Part shown: one piece after another, positions 1 to 9,868 of the stretch
How positions within the stretch are numbered: position 1 is the first letter of the stretch
Layout: the number at the start of each line of letters is the position of its first letter
Assembly (NCBI GenBank): GCA_030447585.1
Contig: JAUJOO010000011.1
Location: 45,960-99,529, forward strand
Source of the DNA: Nocardioidaceae bacterium
GTDB taxonomy: Bacteria > Actinomycetota > Actinomycetes > Propionibacteriales > Nocardioidaceae
Length of the DNA: 53,570 bases
Direction of reading: 5' to 3'
The notes under the pieces: generated by a model
What the model saw: only the letters and a program-made list of their open reading frames with translations
Databases searched by the model: none
What the model was told of the DNA's origin: nothing
Program-made: the position numbers and the translations under genes

Positions 1-85
1 ACGATACCCGCCGGTCCCCCTGCTTACACATCAGGCTTCCGCAGTTCGGGGCTCTTTCCGGACCCTCGCCGAGCTCAGGCAGCCG

Positions 86-1183
86 TCAACCTGCTTGCCC
101 CTCTGACCACCCGCCGTACGAGCCGATGAGCTGAACTCCACCACCAGGCTCGGCGGTCACCTCACCACAGACCCAGGAGTCAATGCCGTCGTCGCGCAGC
201 AAAGCGACAGCATCGTCGGCGTGCACCGCGGCAACCACGGCGACCATGCCGACGCCCATGTTCAGCGTCTGCTCCAGGTCACGCTCGTCGACCCGGCCGA
301 CGGCCTGCACGAGGCTGAAGATCGGAGGGGGGGTCCACGTCGACCGCGACACGACTGCGCTGACTGAGCCGGGAAGCACCCTGGCGAGGTTGGCCGCCAG
401 ACCGCCGCCGGTGATGTGCGACATGGCGTGGGTGCCGGTGCGCCGAGCGAGCGCCAGGCACGGCAGCGCGTAGATCCTGGTGGGCTCGAGCAACTCCTCC
501 CCCAGCGTGCGGCCGAGCTCTTGGACCTGGCGGTCAAGGGACCATGCCGCCTGACGCAGGAGCACATGGCGAACGAGTGCGTAGCCGTTGGAGTGCAGGC
601 CCGACGAACCCATGGCGATCAGTACGTCGCCCGGCTGGACCCGCTCGGCACCGAGCACCGCCTCAGCCTCAACCACGCCGGTGGTGGAGCCGGCCACGTC
701 GTACTCGTCCGGCTCCAGCAGGCCCGGGTGCTCCGCGGTCTCACCGCCCAGCAAGGCGCAGCCCGCCACGACGCACGCCTCGGCGATCCCCTTGACGATC
801 GCCGCAATGCGTTCGGGGACGACGCTGCCGCAGGCGATGTAGTCGGTCAGGAAAAGCGGCTCAGCCCCGCACACCACCAGGTCGTCGACGAGCATCCCGA
901 CCAGGTCGAAGCCGATCGTGTCGTGCTTGTCGAGGGCCGAGGCGATGGCGACCTTGGTGCCTACGCCGTCGGCACTGGTAGCGAGCAACGGCCGACGGTA
1001 GTGGCGCAGGGCCGAGGCGTCGAAGAGGCCGGCGAACCCGCCGATACCCCCGACCACTTCTGGTCGCCGCGCCTTGTCGACCCACTGCTTCATCAGCGCG
1101 ACGGCGCGCTCACCGGCCTCGATCGAGACACCTGCAGCGGCGTACGCCGACCCGCCGCCGGGGCGGGCGGCTGCCTCAGCCAC
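86..1183 (-). CDS. purM: phosphoribosylformylglycinamidine cyclo-ligase (AIR synthetase)
   Basis: PurM makes aminoimidazole ribotide from FGAM with ATP in de novo purine synthesis, in the cytosol. The 365-residue product has the expected length and the family landmarks in order: an N-terminal SYAAAGV-type start, a TSADGVGTK nucleotide-binding segment (about residue 69), DDLVVCGAEPLFLTDYIA (about 100), LGGETAEHPG (about 144), GLHSNGYALVR (about 195) and HITGGGLAANL (about 256). The start is a GTG 18 bp after the purF stop, so the two are almost certainly co-transcribed. No frameshift is seen. The identification is secure. Confidence 0.97.
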   Translation of the reverse strand: MAEAAARPGGGSAYAAAGVSIEAGERAVALMKQWVDKARRPEVVGGIGGFAGLFDASALRHYRRPLLATSADGVGTKVAIASALDKHDTIGFDLVGMLVDDLVVCGAEPLFLTDYIACGSVVPERIAAIVKGIAEACVVAGCALLGGETAEHPGLLEPDEYDVAGSTTGVVEAEAVLGAERVQPGDVLIAMGSSGLHSNGYALVRHVLLRQAAWSLDRQVQELGRTLGEELLEPTRIYALPCLALARRTGTHAMSHITGGGLAANLARVLPGSVSAVVSRSTWTPPPIFSLVQAVGRVDERDLEQTLNMGVGMVAVVAAVHADDAVALLRDDGIDSWVCGEVTAEPGGGVQLIGSYGGWSEGQAG

Positions 1184-1201
1184 GCGCGACCGTCCCGCCG
1201 G

Positions 1202-2761
1202 TCAAGGCCTACTCAGCGCATCCGCCGCGCCACCGCCGGCGAGGGCCGCTGACAAGCCGTCTGGGCCCAACGGCGCGTCCAGCTTCGGCTCGAGCAGGTG
1301 CTTGCCGAGGAAGCGAGGCTCCGGCAGCTCCACCGGGTAGACACCGTCGAAGCAGGCCCGGCACAGGTCGTTCTTCGACACCTGGCTGGCTGCCACCAGA
1401 CCGTCGAGTGAGACATAAGCCAACGAGTCCGCGCCGATAGACCGGCGGATCTCGTCAGTGCTCATGCCGTTGGCGATGAGTTCGGCCCGGGTCGCGAAGT
1501 CGATCCCGTAGAAACAGGGCCACTTGACGGGCGGGCTGGCGATCCGCACGTGCACCTCACGCGCTCCGGCCTCGCGCAGCATGCGCACCTGGGCCCGCTG
1601 GGTGTTGCCTCGCACGATCGAGTCGTCGACGACTACCAGCCGCTTGCCCTCGATGACGTCGCGCAGGGCGTTGAGCTTCAGCCGGATGCCGAGCTGCCGG
1701 ATGGTGTTGCTTGGCTGGATGAAGGTCCGGCCGACGTAGGAGTTCTTCACAAAGCCTTGGCCGTAGGGGATCTTGCTCTCCTCGGCGTACCCGATGGCCG
1801 CCGGCGTCCCGGACTCCGGGACTGGGATCACAAGGTCGGCGTCGACAGGGAACTCCCGCGCCAGCGTCCTGCCGATCTCGGCACGCACCGTGTGCACCCG
1901 CTGACCGCTGATGAGGGTGTCGGGGCGGGCGAGGTAGACGAACTCGAACAAGCAACCCTTGGGCTCGGCCGCCGCGAAACGCCGGCTGCGCAGGCCGTCC
2001 TCGTCAATCGCGATGAGCTCACCGGGCTGCACCTCGCGAATGAAGGACGCACCAACGATGTCGAGCGCCGCTGTCTCCGACGCGACCACCCAGCCGCGCT
2101 CGAGCCGGCCGAGGACCAATGGCCTGATCCCTTGCGGGTCGCGGGCGGCGTACAGCGCGCCTTGGTCCATGAACACGAGGCAGAACGCGCCGTGCAGCGT
2201 TGGCAACACCTCCAGCGCCGCCTGCTCGACCGGCCGGTCGGGATAAGCCGCGAGCAGCGCGGTGACGAGGTCGGTGTCCGTCGACGCCTCGGTGGCCCGC
2301 AACTGCTGGGTCGGTACGTCGAGTTGGCCATTGGTCATCGCCAGCTCGTCGACCCGGCGGGCCAGGTCACCGGTGTTGGTGAGGTTGCCGTTGTGGGCCA
2401 GGGCTATCGAGCCGGCGGGTGTGGATCGGAACGTCGGTTGGGCGTTCTGCCAGACGCTCGAACCGGTGGTGGAGTAGCGGGAGTGGCCGACCGCCACGTG
2501 GCCGTTCAGCGAGGCGAGGGTGGACTCGTCGAAGACCTGGGACACCAGGCCCATGTCCTTGTAGACGAGGATCTGTCGACCGTTCGCGACCGCGATGCCC
2601 GCCGACTCCTGCCCCCGGTGCTGCAAGGCGTAAAGCCCGAAGTACGTCAGCTTGGCGACGTCCTCACCGGGCGCCCAGACACCGAAGACGCCACAGGCAT
2701 CTTGCGGTCCGAGTTCGTGCGGATCAAGGTCAGAAGTGAGCCGTCCGTCGCCGCGAGCCAC
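1202..2761 (-). CDS. purF: amidophosphoribosyltransferase
   Basis: PurF catalyses the first committed step of purine synthesis, PRPP plus glutamine to phosphoribosylamine. The 519-residue protein has a short leader before DACGVFGVWAP, whose Cys (about residue 23) becomes the N-terminal nucleophile after leader removal in this family. An N-terminal glutaminase domain follows (LQHRGQESAGIA, HNGNLTN). The phosphoribosyltransferase half carries the PRPP loop VVVDDSIVRGNT (about residue 374) and Cys residues late in the chain (RACFDGVYP) that fit the Fe-S type. The start is GTG. It lies directly upstream of purM, in the order purL, SCP-like, purF, purM usual for actinobacteria. Confidence 0.97.
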   Translation of the reverse strand: MARGDGRLTSDLDPHELGPQDACGVFGVWAPGEDVAKLTYFGLYALQHRGQESAGIAVANGRQILVYKDMGLVSQVFDESTLASLNGHVAVGHSRYSTTGSSVWQNAQPTFRSTPAGSIALAHNGNLTNTGDLARRVDELAMTNGQLDVPTQQLRATEASTDTDLVTALLAAYPDRPVEQAALEVLPTLHGAFCLVFMDQGALYAARDPQGIRPLVLGRLERGWVVASETAALDIVGASFIREVQPGELIAIDEDGLRSRRFAAAEPKGCLFEFVYLARPDTLISGQRVHTVRAEIGRTLAREFPVDADLVIPVPESGTPAAIGYAEESKIPYGQGFVKNSYVGRTFIQPSNTIRQLGIRLKLNALRDVIEGKRLVVVDDSIVRGNTQRAQVRMLREAGAREVHVRIASPPVKWPCFYGIDFATRAELIANGMSTDEIRRSIGADSLAYVSLDGLVAASQVSKNDLCRACFDGVYPVELPEPRFLGKHLLEPKLDAPLGPDGLSAALAGGGAADALSRP

Positions 2762-2770
2762 TGACGCAGT

Positions 2771-4111
2771 CTACGTACTGTCGGCAAGCTTCTGGAGCAG
2801 CAGCGCCTCGGCGAGGCACACCCGCTCGAACTCCGCCAGGTGCAGCCCCTCGTTCGCACCATGCGCCCGGGTGTCGGGGTCCTCGACGCCGGTCACCAGG
2901 ATCGCTGCGGCAGGGAACATCTCAGCGAAGGCGGCAATGAAGGGGATTGACCCACCGACGCCGATGTCGACGGGCGCCGTGCCGTCCCACGCCTCCGCGA
3001 AGGCGGCCCGCGCGGCGTCGTACGCCGGGCCGTTGGCGTCGACAGTGAACGGTTGGCCGACGTCCCCGTCGATGACCGTCACCTGGACGCCCCAGGGGGC
3101 GGACTCGACCAGATGCTGACGCAGCTGGTCGAGCGCTTGACGCGCGTCGTCGCCGGGTGCCACGCGGAGGCTGATCTTGGCGCGGGCTGCGGGGATGAGC
3201 GTGTTGCTGGCGTCGGCGACCCGGGTGGCGTCGAGGGCGATGACCGAGATCGCGGGTTTAGCCCAAAGGCGATCGACGACCGAGCCGGTGCCGATCAGCT
3301 CGACTCCGTCAGCGATACCGGCGTCAGCTCGCAGCCGCTGCTCGGCGTACTCCAGGTCGGCGGCCTTGCCGACGGTCAGTCCGTCGACGGCGACATCACC
3401 GTTGTCGTCGTGCAACGTCGCGATCAGTCGGCACAGCGCGGTCAGTGCGTCGGTGGCGACGCCTCCCCACATACCGGAGTGCACGGCGTGGTCGAGAGCC
3501 CGGACCTCCACCACACAGTCGGCGAGGCCGCGCAGCGACGTGGTCAGGGCTGGAGTGCCAATCTCCCAGTTCGTCGAGTCGGCGATCACGATGACGTCAC
3601 TGGCGAGCTTGTCTCGGTACGTCGACAGCAGCGCCTCGAGGGTGGGCGAGCCGACCTCCTCCTCCCCTTCGACGAAGACGGTCACCCCGACGGGCAGGTT
3701 GTCGCCGTACGCGCGGATCGCCGCCAGATGGGCGGCGATGCCTGCCTTGTCGTCGGCAGCGCCTCGGGCGAACAGGCGGTCACCGCGTTCGGTCGGCTCG
3801 AACGGTTCCGACGCCCACGTCGATCGGTCGCCCTCGGGCTGCACATCGTGATGCGCGTACAGGAGTACGGTTGGTGCTCCCGGCGGCGCCGGTCTGCGCG
3901 CAAGCACGGCCGGTCTCCCCCCGTCAGCCGAGACGATCTCGACCTCGAGCCCGGCGTCGCGGAAGAGGCCAGCCGTGGCCTCCGCTGACCGGCGTACCTC
4001 GTGGGCTCGGGCCGGGTCTGCGCTCACGGACTGGACGCGCACCAGGTCTTCAAGGTCGGCGCGAACCCCCGGCAACACCTGCGCCAAAGCGGCGCGCAGA
4101 TCATGGGTCAT
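2771..4111 (-). CDS. M20 family dipeptidase / metallopeptidase
   Basis: This is a zinc-dependent peptidase of the M20 family that probably cleaves di- or small peptides in the cytosol. The ATG at 4111 gives about 446 residues. Metal-ligand segments are visible: LLYAHHDVQP (first His/Asp), RGAADDKAG (bridging Asp), EGEEEVGSP (catalytic Glu pair), ADST (Asp) and RAHGANEGL (last His) near the C-terminus. A dimerisation-type insert lies in the middle (HSGMWGGVATDA). It sits between purF and the SCP-like gene on the same strand, 9 bp upstream of purF, so it is probably in the purine operon by position although its function is unrelated. The exact substrate cannot be read from the sequence. Confidence 0.92.
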   Translation of the reverse strand: MTHDLRAALAQVLPGVRADLEDLVRVQSVSADPARAHEVRRSAEATAGLFRDAGLEVEIVSADGGRPAVLARRPAPPGAPTVLLYAHHDVQPEGDRSTWASEPFEPTERGDRLFARGAADDKAGIAAHLAAIRAYGDNLPVGVTVFVEGEEEVGSPTLEALLSTYRDKLASDVIVIADSTNWEIGTPALTTSLRGLADCVVEVRALDHAVHSGMWGGVATDALTALCRLIATLHDDNGDVAVDGLTVGKAADLEYAEQRLRADAGIADGVELIGTGSVVDRLWAKPAISVIALDATRVADASNTLIPAARAKISLRVAPGDDARQALDQLRQHLVESAPWGVQVTVIDGDVGQPFTVDANGPAYDAARAAFAEAWDGTAPVDIGVGGSIPFIAAFAEMFPAAAILVTGVEDPDTRAHGANEGLHLAEFERVCLAEALLLQKLADST

Positions 4112-4256
4112 GTCCGCGATGCTAGCCGCGCTCCCCGTTGCTATCCCCGCCCTCCTCGGGGTTTGCCATGCGTACGTGTCAGTTCGCATGTACGCATGCC
4201 AGATCCGCCGTGTAGAGCCGTGGTTTGCTGTGCAGACCTTCCAATGCGCAGCTTTG

Positions 4257-4631
4257 TCAGACCAGCGGGAGGTGGTCGGACAGGTTGGACCGCTCCCCCG
4301 ACGCGTGTACGGCGCCGTGGCCGACCGCGTCGGCGAAGGTGAGCTGGCCTCGGGCCAGCGCGATCCAGGTCATCGCGTCGACCTCGACCACCGCTGGAGG
4401 GGTGCCGCGGGTGTGGCGGGTTCCCTCGACGCACTGGACCGCTGCGTACGGCGGAACTCGCACTTCCACGCTCTTGCCGGGTGCGCGAGCGGCCAGCACC
4501 GCGAGGAAGTGTTTGACCGCGGCCCGGACGTCAGGCCCGTCGGCTTGCCCACCAGAGCGCACCGCTTCGTCGATCCGGTTCAAGACCTCGCTCAACTCGG
4601 GGGCCGCCAACTGACGAAGTTTCCCGGCCAT
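4257..4631 (-). CDS. sterol carrier family protein (SCP2-like, purine-locus type)
   Basis: This is a small protein of about 124 residues. Its pattern (MAGKLRQLAAPEL start, then VRVPPYAAVQCVEG and RGTPPAVVEVDAMTWIALARG) matches the sterol-carrier/SCP2-fold family regularly found between purL and purF in actinobacteria. The biochemical role of this family is not established, and a lipid-binding role is inferred from the fold name only. I chose the ATG at 4631 rather than one three codons upstream because family members start close to this motif. It is intact and precedes the M20 gene in the same direction. Confidence 0.8.
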   Translation of the reverse strand: MAGKLRQLAAPELSEVLNRIDEAVRSGGQADGPDVRAAVKHFLAVLAARAPGKSVEVRVPPYAAVQCVEGTRHTRGTPPAVVEVDAMTWIALARGQLTFADAVGHGAVHASGERSNLSDHLPLV

Positions 4632-4696
4632 GCAAGCCACCCTAGGTCCGGAGCACCCCCTCCGGTCACCGCGCCCGTCGAGACGTCACATGGGGG

Positions 4697-4732
4697 CCGA
4701 CAGGTCGGCAGGAACCGACACGTCGGCAGGAA
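4697..4732. repeat. 18-bp direct tandem repeat downstream of the purL remnant
   Basis: Two adjacent 18-bp units, CCGACAGGTCGGCAGGAA and CCGACACGTCGGCAGGAA, differ at one position. Each contains a small dyad (CCGAC..GTCGG). They lie in the 138-bp gap between the end of purL and the SCP-like gene. They could be a transcription attenuator, a protein-binding site or a slippage product. Nothing in the sequence decides between these. Confidence 0.6.
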
Positions 4733-4769
4733 ACGGGCCGTTGGTGGTTCTCGGCGAAAAAAGCGGCGG

Positions 4770-5095
4770 TCAGCTCGTGTCGAGGGCAGCTGGCAGGGTT
4801 GCCGACCAGGCCGCACGCAGTTCGGCGAGCGGGATGCGGAACTCACCGTGTACGTCGAGGACCGCCTCTTCGCCGCGACTCTTGGTGAGACCAATCCGCG
4901 CGTGCGGGAAGTCGCGCGCCGTACACAGGTCGGTGAAACGGGCTTCCTGGTCAGCCGGCACGGCGACGATGACCCGAGCCGTCGACTCGCTGAACAGCGC
5001 GATGAACGGGTCGAGGCATGTGGGCAGGCTGATCGCGGCGCCGACGCCGTGCCGCAAGCACGACTCCACCAGCGTCGAGGCGCTGGCCGCGGCGT
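4770..5095 (-). pseudogene. purL: purL C-terminal fragment (FGAM synthase II)
   Basis: Only the last ~105 residues of PurL are present. TLVESCLRHGVGA, DPFIALFSESTARVIVAVP and FTDLCTARDFPHARIG match the glutamine-independent C-terminal part of FGAM synthase subunit II, ending LAELRAAWSATLP. PurL is normally about 740 residues or more, so over 85% is missing. Homology stops abruptly near 5080-5100. Beyond that point the DNA codes, on the other strand, for the C-terminal part of an unrelated LuxR regulator. PurL is essential for purine prototrophy, so either a full copy exists elsewhere or this junction is an assembly or deletion breakpoint. Confidence 0.85.
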
Positions 5096-5895
5096 ACGCC
5101 GGGCCGGCCCACCAAGCCCGAGAATCGGCCGAGGCAGGCCTCACCCAGGCAACGGAGCAGGGAGTCGTACCAGCACAGCTGCGGCTGCGCTGGGTGCTTG
5201 GGCTCGCGAACCTGCTCGATGCCGACCCACGTGGCGCCTGGGCCGTCTTGGAGCCGGCACTGACCACGATGGTCGAGAAAGGGGTCGGGGAGCCGGGATT
5301 CGTGCCGGCTGTTCCGGATGCCGTCACCGCCCTCGCGGCCCTGGGCGACCTCCCGAGGGCGAAGCAGGTAGCCGCCATGTTGGACCGTTCCGCCGCAGCC
5401 GGCCACCGGTGGGCTGCTCCGGCTCAGGCCTACTGCAAAGGCCTTGTCCTGTTGGCAGCCGGAGCTCCAGACGCAGGCGCGACCGAGCTGATCGAGGCGA
5501 GGGACTCCTTCGAGTCAATCGGGTTCAAGTTCGACGCTGCCCGTTCCACCTTGGAGGCGGGTGGGGCGCTTCGGCGCTCCGGTCAGCGGGGCGCGGCTCA
5601 CGCAATGGTCAGCGACGCCGTACGACGCTTCGCCGCCATGGGAGCGAGCGCCTGGGCGGAGCGCGCCGAGTCCGAACTGGCTCGCGCCGGCGGGCGGCGT
5701 ACCGGACAGACACTCACCGCTGGCGAAGAACAGGTCGCCGCTCTGGCTGCTGCCGGTCGGACGAACCGCGAGATAGCGGCCCAGCTCTTCGTGTCTGTTG
5801 CGACCGTCGAAGCCAATCTCACCCGCGCCTACCGCAAGCTTGGGGTAAGCTCGCGCAGCCAGCTCACCAGGCTACGTACAATGGCCGCTGAGTAG
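5096..5895 (+). pseudogene. LuxR-family regulator, C-terminal part only
   Basis: The reading frame open through 5895 encodes helical repeat-like sequence (RLRWVLGLANLLDADPRGAW, ALGDLPRAKQVAAML) followed by a clear LuxR-type helix-turn-helix: LTAGEEQVAALAAAGRTNRE then IAAQLFVSVATVEANLTRAY. This is the end of a large LAL-type or TPR-containing LuxR regulator. The N-terminal sensor or ATPase region is absent, and the frame runs without a sensible start into the purL remnant at about 5090. It may be untranslated. The HTH call is firm; the subfamily is a guess. Confidence 0.8.
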
Positions 5896-5979
5896 CAGGG
5901 GGTTGTGTTGTGGCGTCGAACGACGCATGATGCAATTACGAATGGTGAGATTTGTCCGTTTCGACCCAAGGGTGTGCGC

Positions 5980-8104
5980 ATGTCTTCACGGCAGAGCTTC
6001 GCAAAGACGCTGGCAGGTGTGGTCACACTCTGCTTCCTGCTTCCCGGTTCGGTGCTGGTCGCAGACGGCGACGAGCTCGACCCGGTCCGGAACACGCCGC
6101 TGCCGTGTGAGAACGGCGAGTTGCCCGCTGACGCATCAGGGAGCCCGTTCCCGGCGCGGTCGGCGAAGCGGCTCGTGCACCTGGCCAACCGCTGCGGGAT
6201 CGTCGGCACGGACGTCGAGTTCCAGTCCCGGCGTGACGCCAACGGCAAGATCCGCGACTACGCATTCCTAGGCACAATCGGCGGCGGTCTGCGGATCTTC
6301 GACGTCACCAACCCGCTGCGACCACGCGCAGCCGGCGGCAATCTCACCACCGGCTACCAGAACGACGTCCAGGTCAGGGGAAACATCGCGGTCCTTAGCT
6401 ACGACGGTGTCGCCGGGCTGCCGGTGACGACTTCCACATGCCTGGCGGCGAACTATCCCGATTCGAACGGGCAAGGGGTGGACGTCTTCCAGCTGCACTA
6501 CAACCCTGAGAACGCCGCTAACCTGAGCTCGCTGACACCGGCGTTCAGGACGACGACCAAGACCTGCTTTGCCAACCCGCCGGGCGGTGCCCACAACTCC
6601 ACCCTCCACCCCTCCGGCAGGTTCCTCGCGATCTCGAACCCCAGCTCTGACTGGGCGGTCGACATCTTCGATCTGCGCAACCTGCCCAAGGGGGAGTTCT
6701 TAAACGCCAACCGACACCTCTTCCGGCTCATCGACGAATCGCGCAAGAACGCGGACAGGTGCCCGGCGGACGCCAGTTTCCGGTGCATCGTGATGAAACG
6801 ACCACCTGCCCCGAACCTGGGCAGCAGCAGGCAGGACGTGCCGTACAACCAGTTCCAAACGACAGGCTGCCCGACAGCCAAGGAAGCGGCAGCTAACAGC
6901 GCTTGCGGCTTGTGGCGGCCGCATGACGTGTTCTTCTCGAGGGACGGCGACACAATGTACGTCGCGGCCCTGAACTCGACGTTCATCGTGAACGTCGGTG
7001 GGCTGCTGAGCGACGGCAGGGTGCGCACCAAGACGATCATCCCCAACTTCGCCTGCCCGGACGCGGGCCGGGCGGCGTGCGGCTCGAGCGACGCCACCGG
7101 GCTCGACAACACGCACAACGTGGAGCTGTCGCACCAGGCCGACACGACCGCGGACGGGAAGATCCTGGTTATCTCCGACGAGCGCGGCGGAGGTGTCATC
7201 AACACCGACTGCAACTTCGAAGACCAAGGGACGATCGGCGGCACGCACTTCTGGGCGCTGGCCCCGGTCCCCGGTCTCTCACGCACGGCGAAGGCGAGCG
7301 TCGCCCGGCCGGTGAAGCTGGGAACCTACTTCAACCCCGACCCGGGCGTTGCCTTCATCCCTGACCCGATCGAGGACGCTTTGCCCGGTCGGGCGGAGCG
7401 GGCCTGCACCTCGCACGTCTTCAGAATCGGCGGCAACGGGACCGCGTCGCCGGGCCCGATCGACGCGCGTTTCGACGGCGTCTCCCGATTGGCGCCGCGA
7501 CTGATGACGCAGGCTTGGTACGGCGCGGGTGTGTGGTACATCAACTTCCGGTCGGCGTCGAGCGACAGCGACGGCCTAAAGAGGACCCGCGCAGCACCTG
7601 GGGCAACACCCGGGGATGGAACGTCCAACCGGGTGCGGACACCTGGTCAGCCAAGGAGTACAAGGGCTACATCTACGCCGGTGACATCGCCCGCGGCTTC
7701 GACGTCTACGGCTGCGCAACCCCCGACCAGTCCTGCGACCCGCTCGTCACGCTCACGAAGTTCGGGCCGCCCAGCGCAGAGCGCGCCACCAAGGTGCGGT
7801 TCGAGGTGTCGTACGACAACACCGGACCCGCAGCCTCCGACAACGCGCGCGGATCCGAGACCGGCTGCCGGCACAGCTGCGGTTCGTCTCCGCATCGAAG
7901 GATGGCACCTACAACCCTGAGACGCGGACGGTGACGTGGAAGCTGGGGTCCGTGCCCGTCGGTGAGTCGGGGACCGTCACGATGACCGCTAACGTGCGCT
8001 CCTCTGCCCCGGTCGGGAGCGCGATCGTCAACCAGGCGTTCTTCACCGGCGAGATGACCGTCTCCCCGCCGACTGCGGTCACGGTCACCTGGGTGACGCC
8101 ATAA
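5980..8104 (+). CDS. secreted LVIVD-repeat protein with C-terminal DUF11-like domain (two frameshifts)
   Basis: The ATG at 5980 starts a signal peptide (hydrophobic TLAGVVTLCFLLPGSVLVA). A beta-propeller-like region of LVIVD type follows, with GTIGGGLRIFDVTNPLRPRA, HPSGRFLAISNPSSDWAVDI and ARGFDVYG. The C-terminus resembles a DUF11 surface domain (RFEVSYDNTGPAASDN, then GTYNPETRTVTWKLG), ending WVTP at 8104. The frame changes near 7580 and near 7855. Each change is restored by one extra G, so the original is one ~700-residue protein. It is probably exported and cell-surface or extracellular. The function of this family is unknown. Confidence 0.8.
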
Positions 8105-8191
8105 GACGGCTCGCCGCCTGACGCGGCATCCCAGCAGCCAGCGGCTGGCACTTGTGGTTGCCGACGTCGTCGTTGCGAGTTTGACTGAAGC

Positions 8192-9816
8192 GTGCCCTCC
8201 GACTCTGCGGTCAAGGACCCGCTGAAGACCTACCGGCGCAAGCGGGACTTCTCGCGGACTTCGGAACCGTCGGGCGACACCTCTGCCGCCGAGGTCGGTG
8301 GAGGCGGTTCCCGGCGGTTCGTGGTGCAGCGTCACCGTGCGCGCCGGCTGCACTATGACTTCCGCCTGGAGGTCGACGGCGTGCTGGTCAGCTGGGCAGT
8401 GCCGAAGGGGCCGACTCTGGATCCGGACGTCCGGCGGGCGGCCTTCCACGTCGAGGACCACCCACTGGAGTACTTCGACTTCGAGGGCGTCATTCCGGCG
8501 GGCGAGTACGGCGGCGGTGACGTGATCGTCTGGGACGCGGGTAGCTGGGAGCCGCACCAGGCCGGCAAGTCTGCCGATCCGGGCCGCGCGATCGCCGCCG
8601 GCGAGTTGCATCTCGACATGTGGGGAGAAAAGCTCAGCGGCCGGTTCGTGCTCGTCCGGACGAGCACGCCGGCGTCCGGCAAGGACGAGTGGCTGCTGCT
8701 GCACAAGCACGATGAGTACGCCGTCAAGGGCTGGAACGCAGAGGATCACCCGCAGTCGGTGCTGAGTGGGCGGACGAACGAGGAGGTGAAGACCGACCCA
8801 GACCGGATGTGGCGCTCAGACCTTCCCGCGGCCCGTGCCTCGATCGCGCTCAAGGCACCTGTGGTCGAGACGGTCGGCGCCGAGGAGCTGGCTGAGCTCG
8901 ACACCCTGGCAGCTGGGGGACCTGGTGGGTGTACGGCCGCGAGCTGAAGGTCACCAACCTCGACAAGGTCCTGTTCCCGGCGCGCCCCGGCGAGGGCCCG
9001 GTCACCAAGCGAGACCTCGTACGGTACGCGGCCCAGATCGCACCCACGCTGCTGCCGTATCTCAGCCGCCGAGCTCTCAACTTGCACCGCTACCCCAACG
9101 GTGCACAGGCGAAGGGGTTCTGGCACAAGGAAATCCCCCGGCACGCACCGGACTGGCTCCCGCGGTGGCACAACCCCGAGGCAGCGGCTGACGAGACGCA
9201 GAACTATCTGGTCGTCGACGAACCCGCCGCCTTGGTGTGGGCTGCCAACTTCGGCGCCCTGGAGTGGCATGCCTGGACGTCGCGGGTCGACCAGCCTCGA
9301 CGCCCGACCTATGCGCTCGTCGACCTCGACCCTGGGGACACGACCAGCTGGGACGACCTGCTGGTCCTGGCCCGCCTCCACCGCACCGCGTTCGAACACA
9401 TGGGCGTCGTCGCCCGCCCCAAGGTCACCGGCCGACGTGGCATCCAGATCTGGGTGCCCATCGCTCCCGGCCCCGACGTCCGCGAGACCCGCGCCTGGGT
9501 CGAACGGCTGTCCAAGAGCGTCGGAGCCGTCGTCCCCGAGCTGGTCAGCTGGAAATGGAACGTGAACGAGCGTGCAGGTCTGGCCCGGCTCGACTACACC
9601 CAGAACGCGATCAACAAGACCCTCGTCGCCCCCTACAGCCCGCGACCTGCCCCCGGCGCTCCGGTCTCGGCTCCGATCGAGTGGGACGAGCTGGACGACC
9701 CGGACCTGTCGCCCGACGGTTTCACCATCCGCACCATCGTTCAGCGGATCGCCGAGAAAGGCGACCTGTTCGCAGAGGTGCTGCAGCACGCCCAACGATT
9801 GCCGGCTCTGAAGTAG
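8192..9816 (+). CDS. LigD-like 3'-phosphoesterase-polymerase fusion without ligase domain (one frameshift)
   Basis: An N-terminal LigD phosphoesterase domain (FVVQRHRARRLHYDFRLEVD, then SWAVPKGP, HPLEYFDFEGVIP, GEYGGGDVIVWD) is followed by a LigD-type primase-polymerase domain (LKVTNLDKVLFPA, metal motif VDLDPGD, TGRRGIQIW, RLDYTQNAINKTL). The frame breaks at about 8920 in a run of five G. A sixth G gives AAGGTWWVYGREL and joins the domains into one ~541-residue protein. There is no ATP-dependent ligase domain and no ku gene nearby. LigD polymerases fill or extend ends during nonhomologous end joining. GTG start at 8192. Confidence 0.9.
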
Positions 9817-9868
9817 CGAAGCCGTCCCGGGCCCGCGCGGAGCCAGATGTTGGTTTAATTGACGTGTC

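Noticed and set aside
416-1252. Long plus-strand open frame over purM
   Set aside because: It is antisense to a secure purM gene and has no family resemblance; high GC makes such shadow frames common.
4630-5095. N-terminal extension of the LuxR frame
   Set aside because: This part is antisense to the purL fragment and is not like any LuxR N-terminus.
8900-8940. Programmed frameshift in the LigD-like fusion
   Set aside because: There is no slippery heptamer or downstream structure, and many unrelated genes in the window have the same one-base G/C loss.
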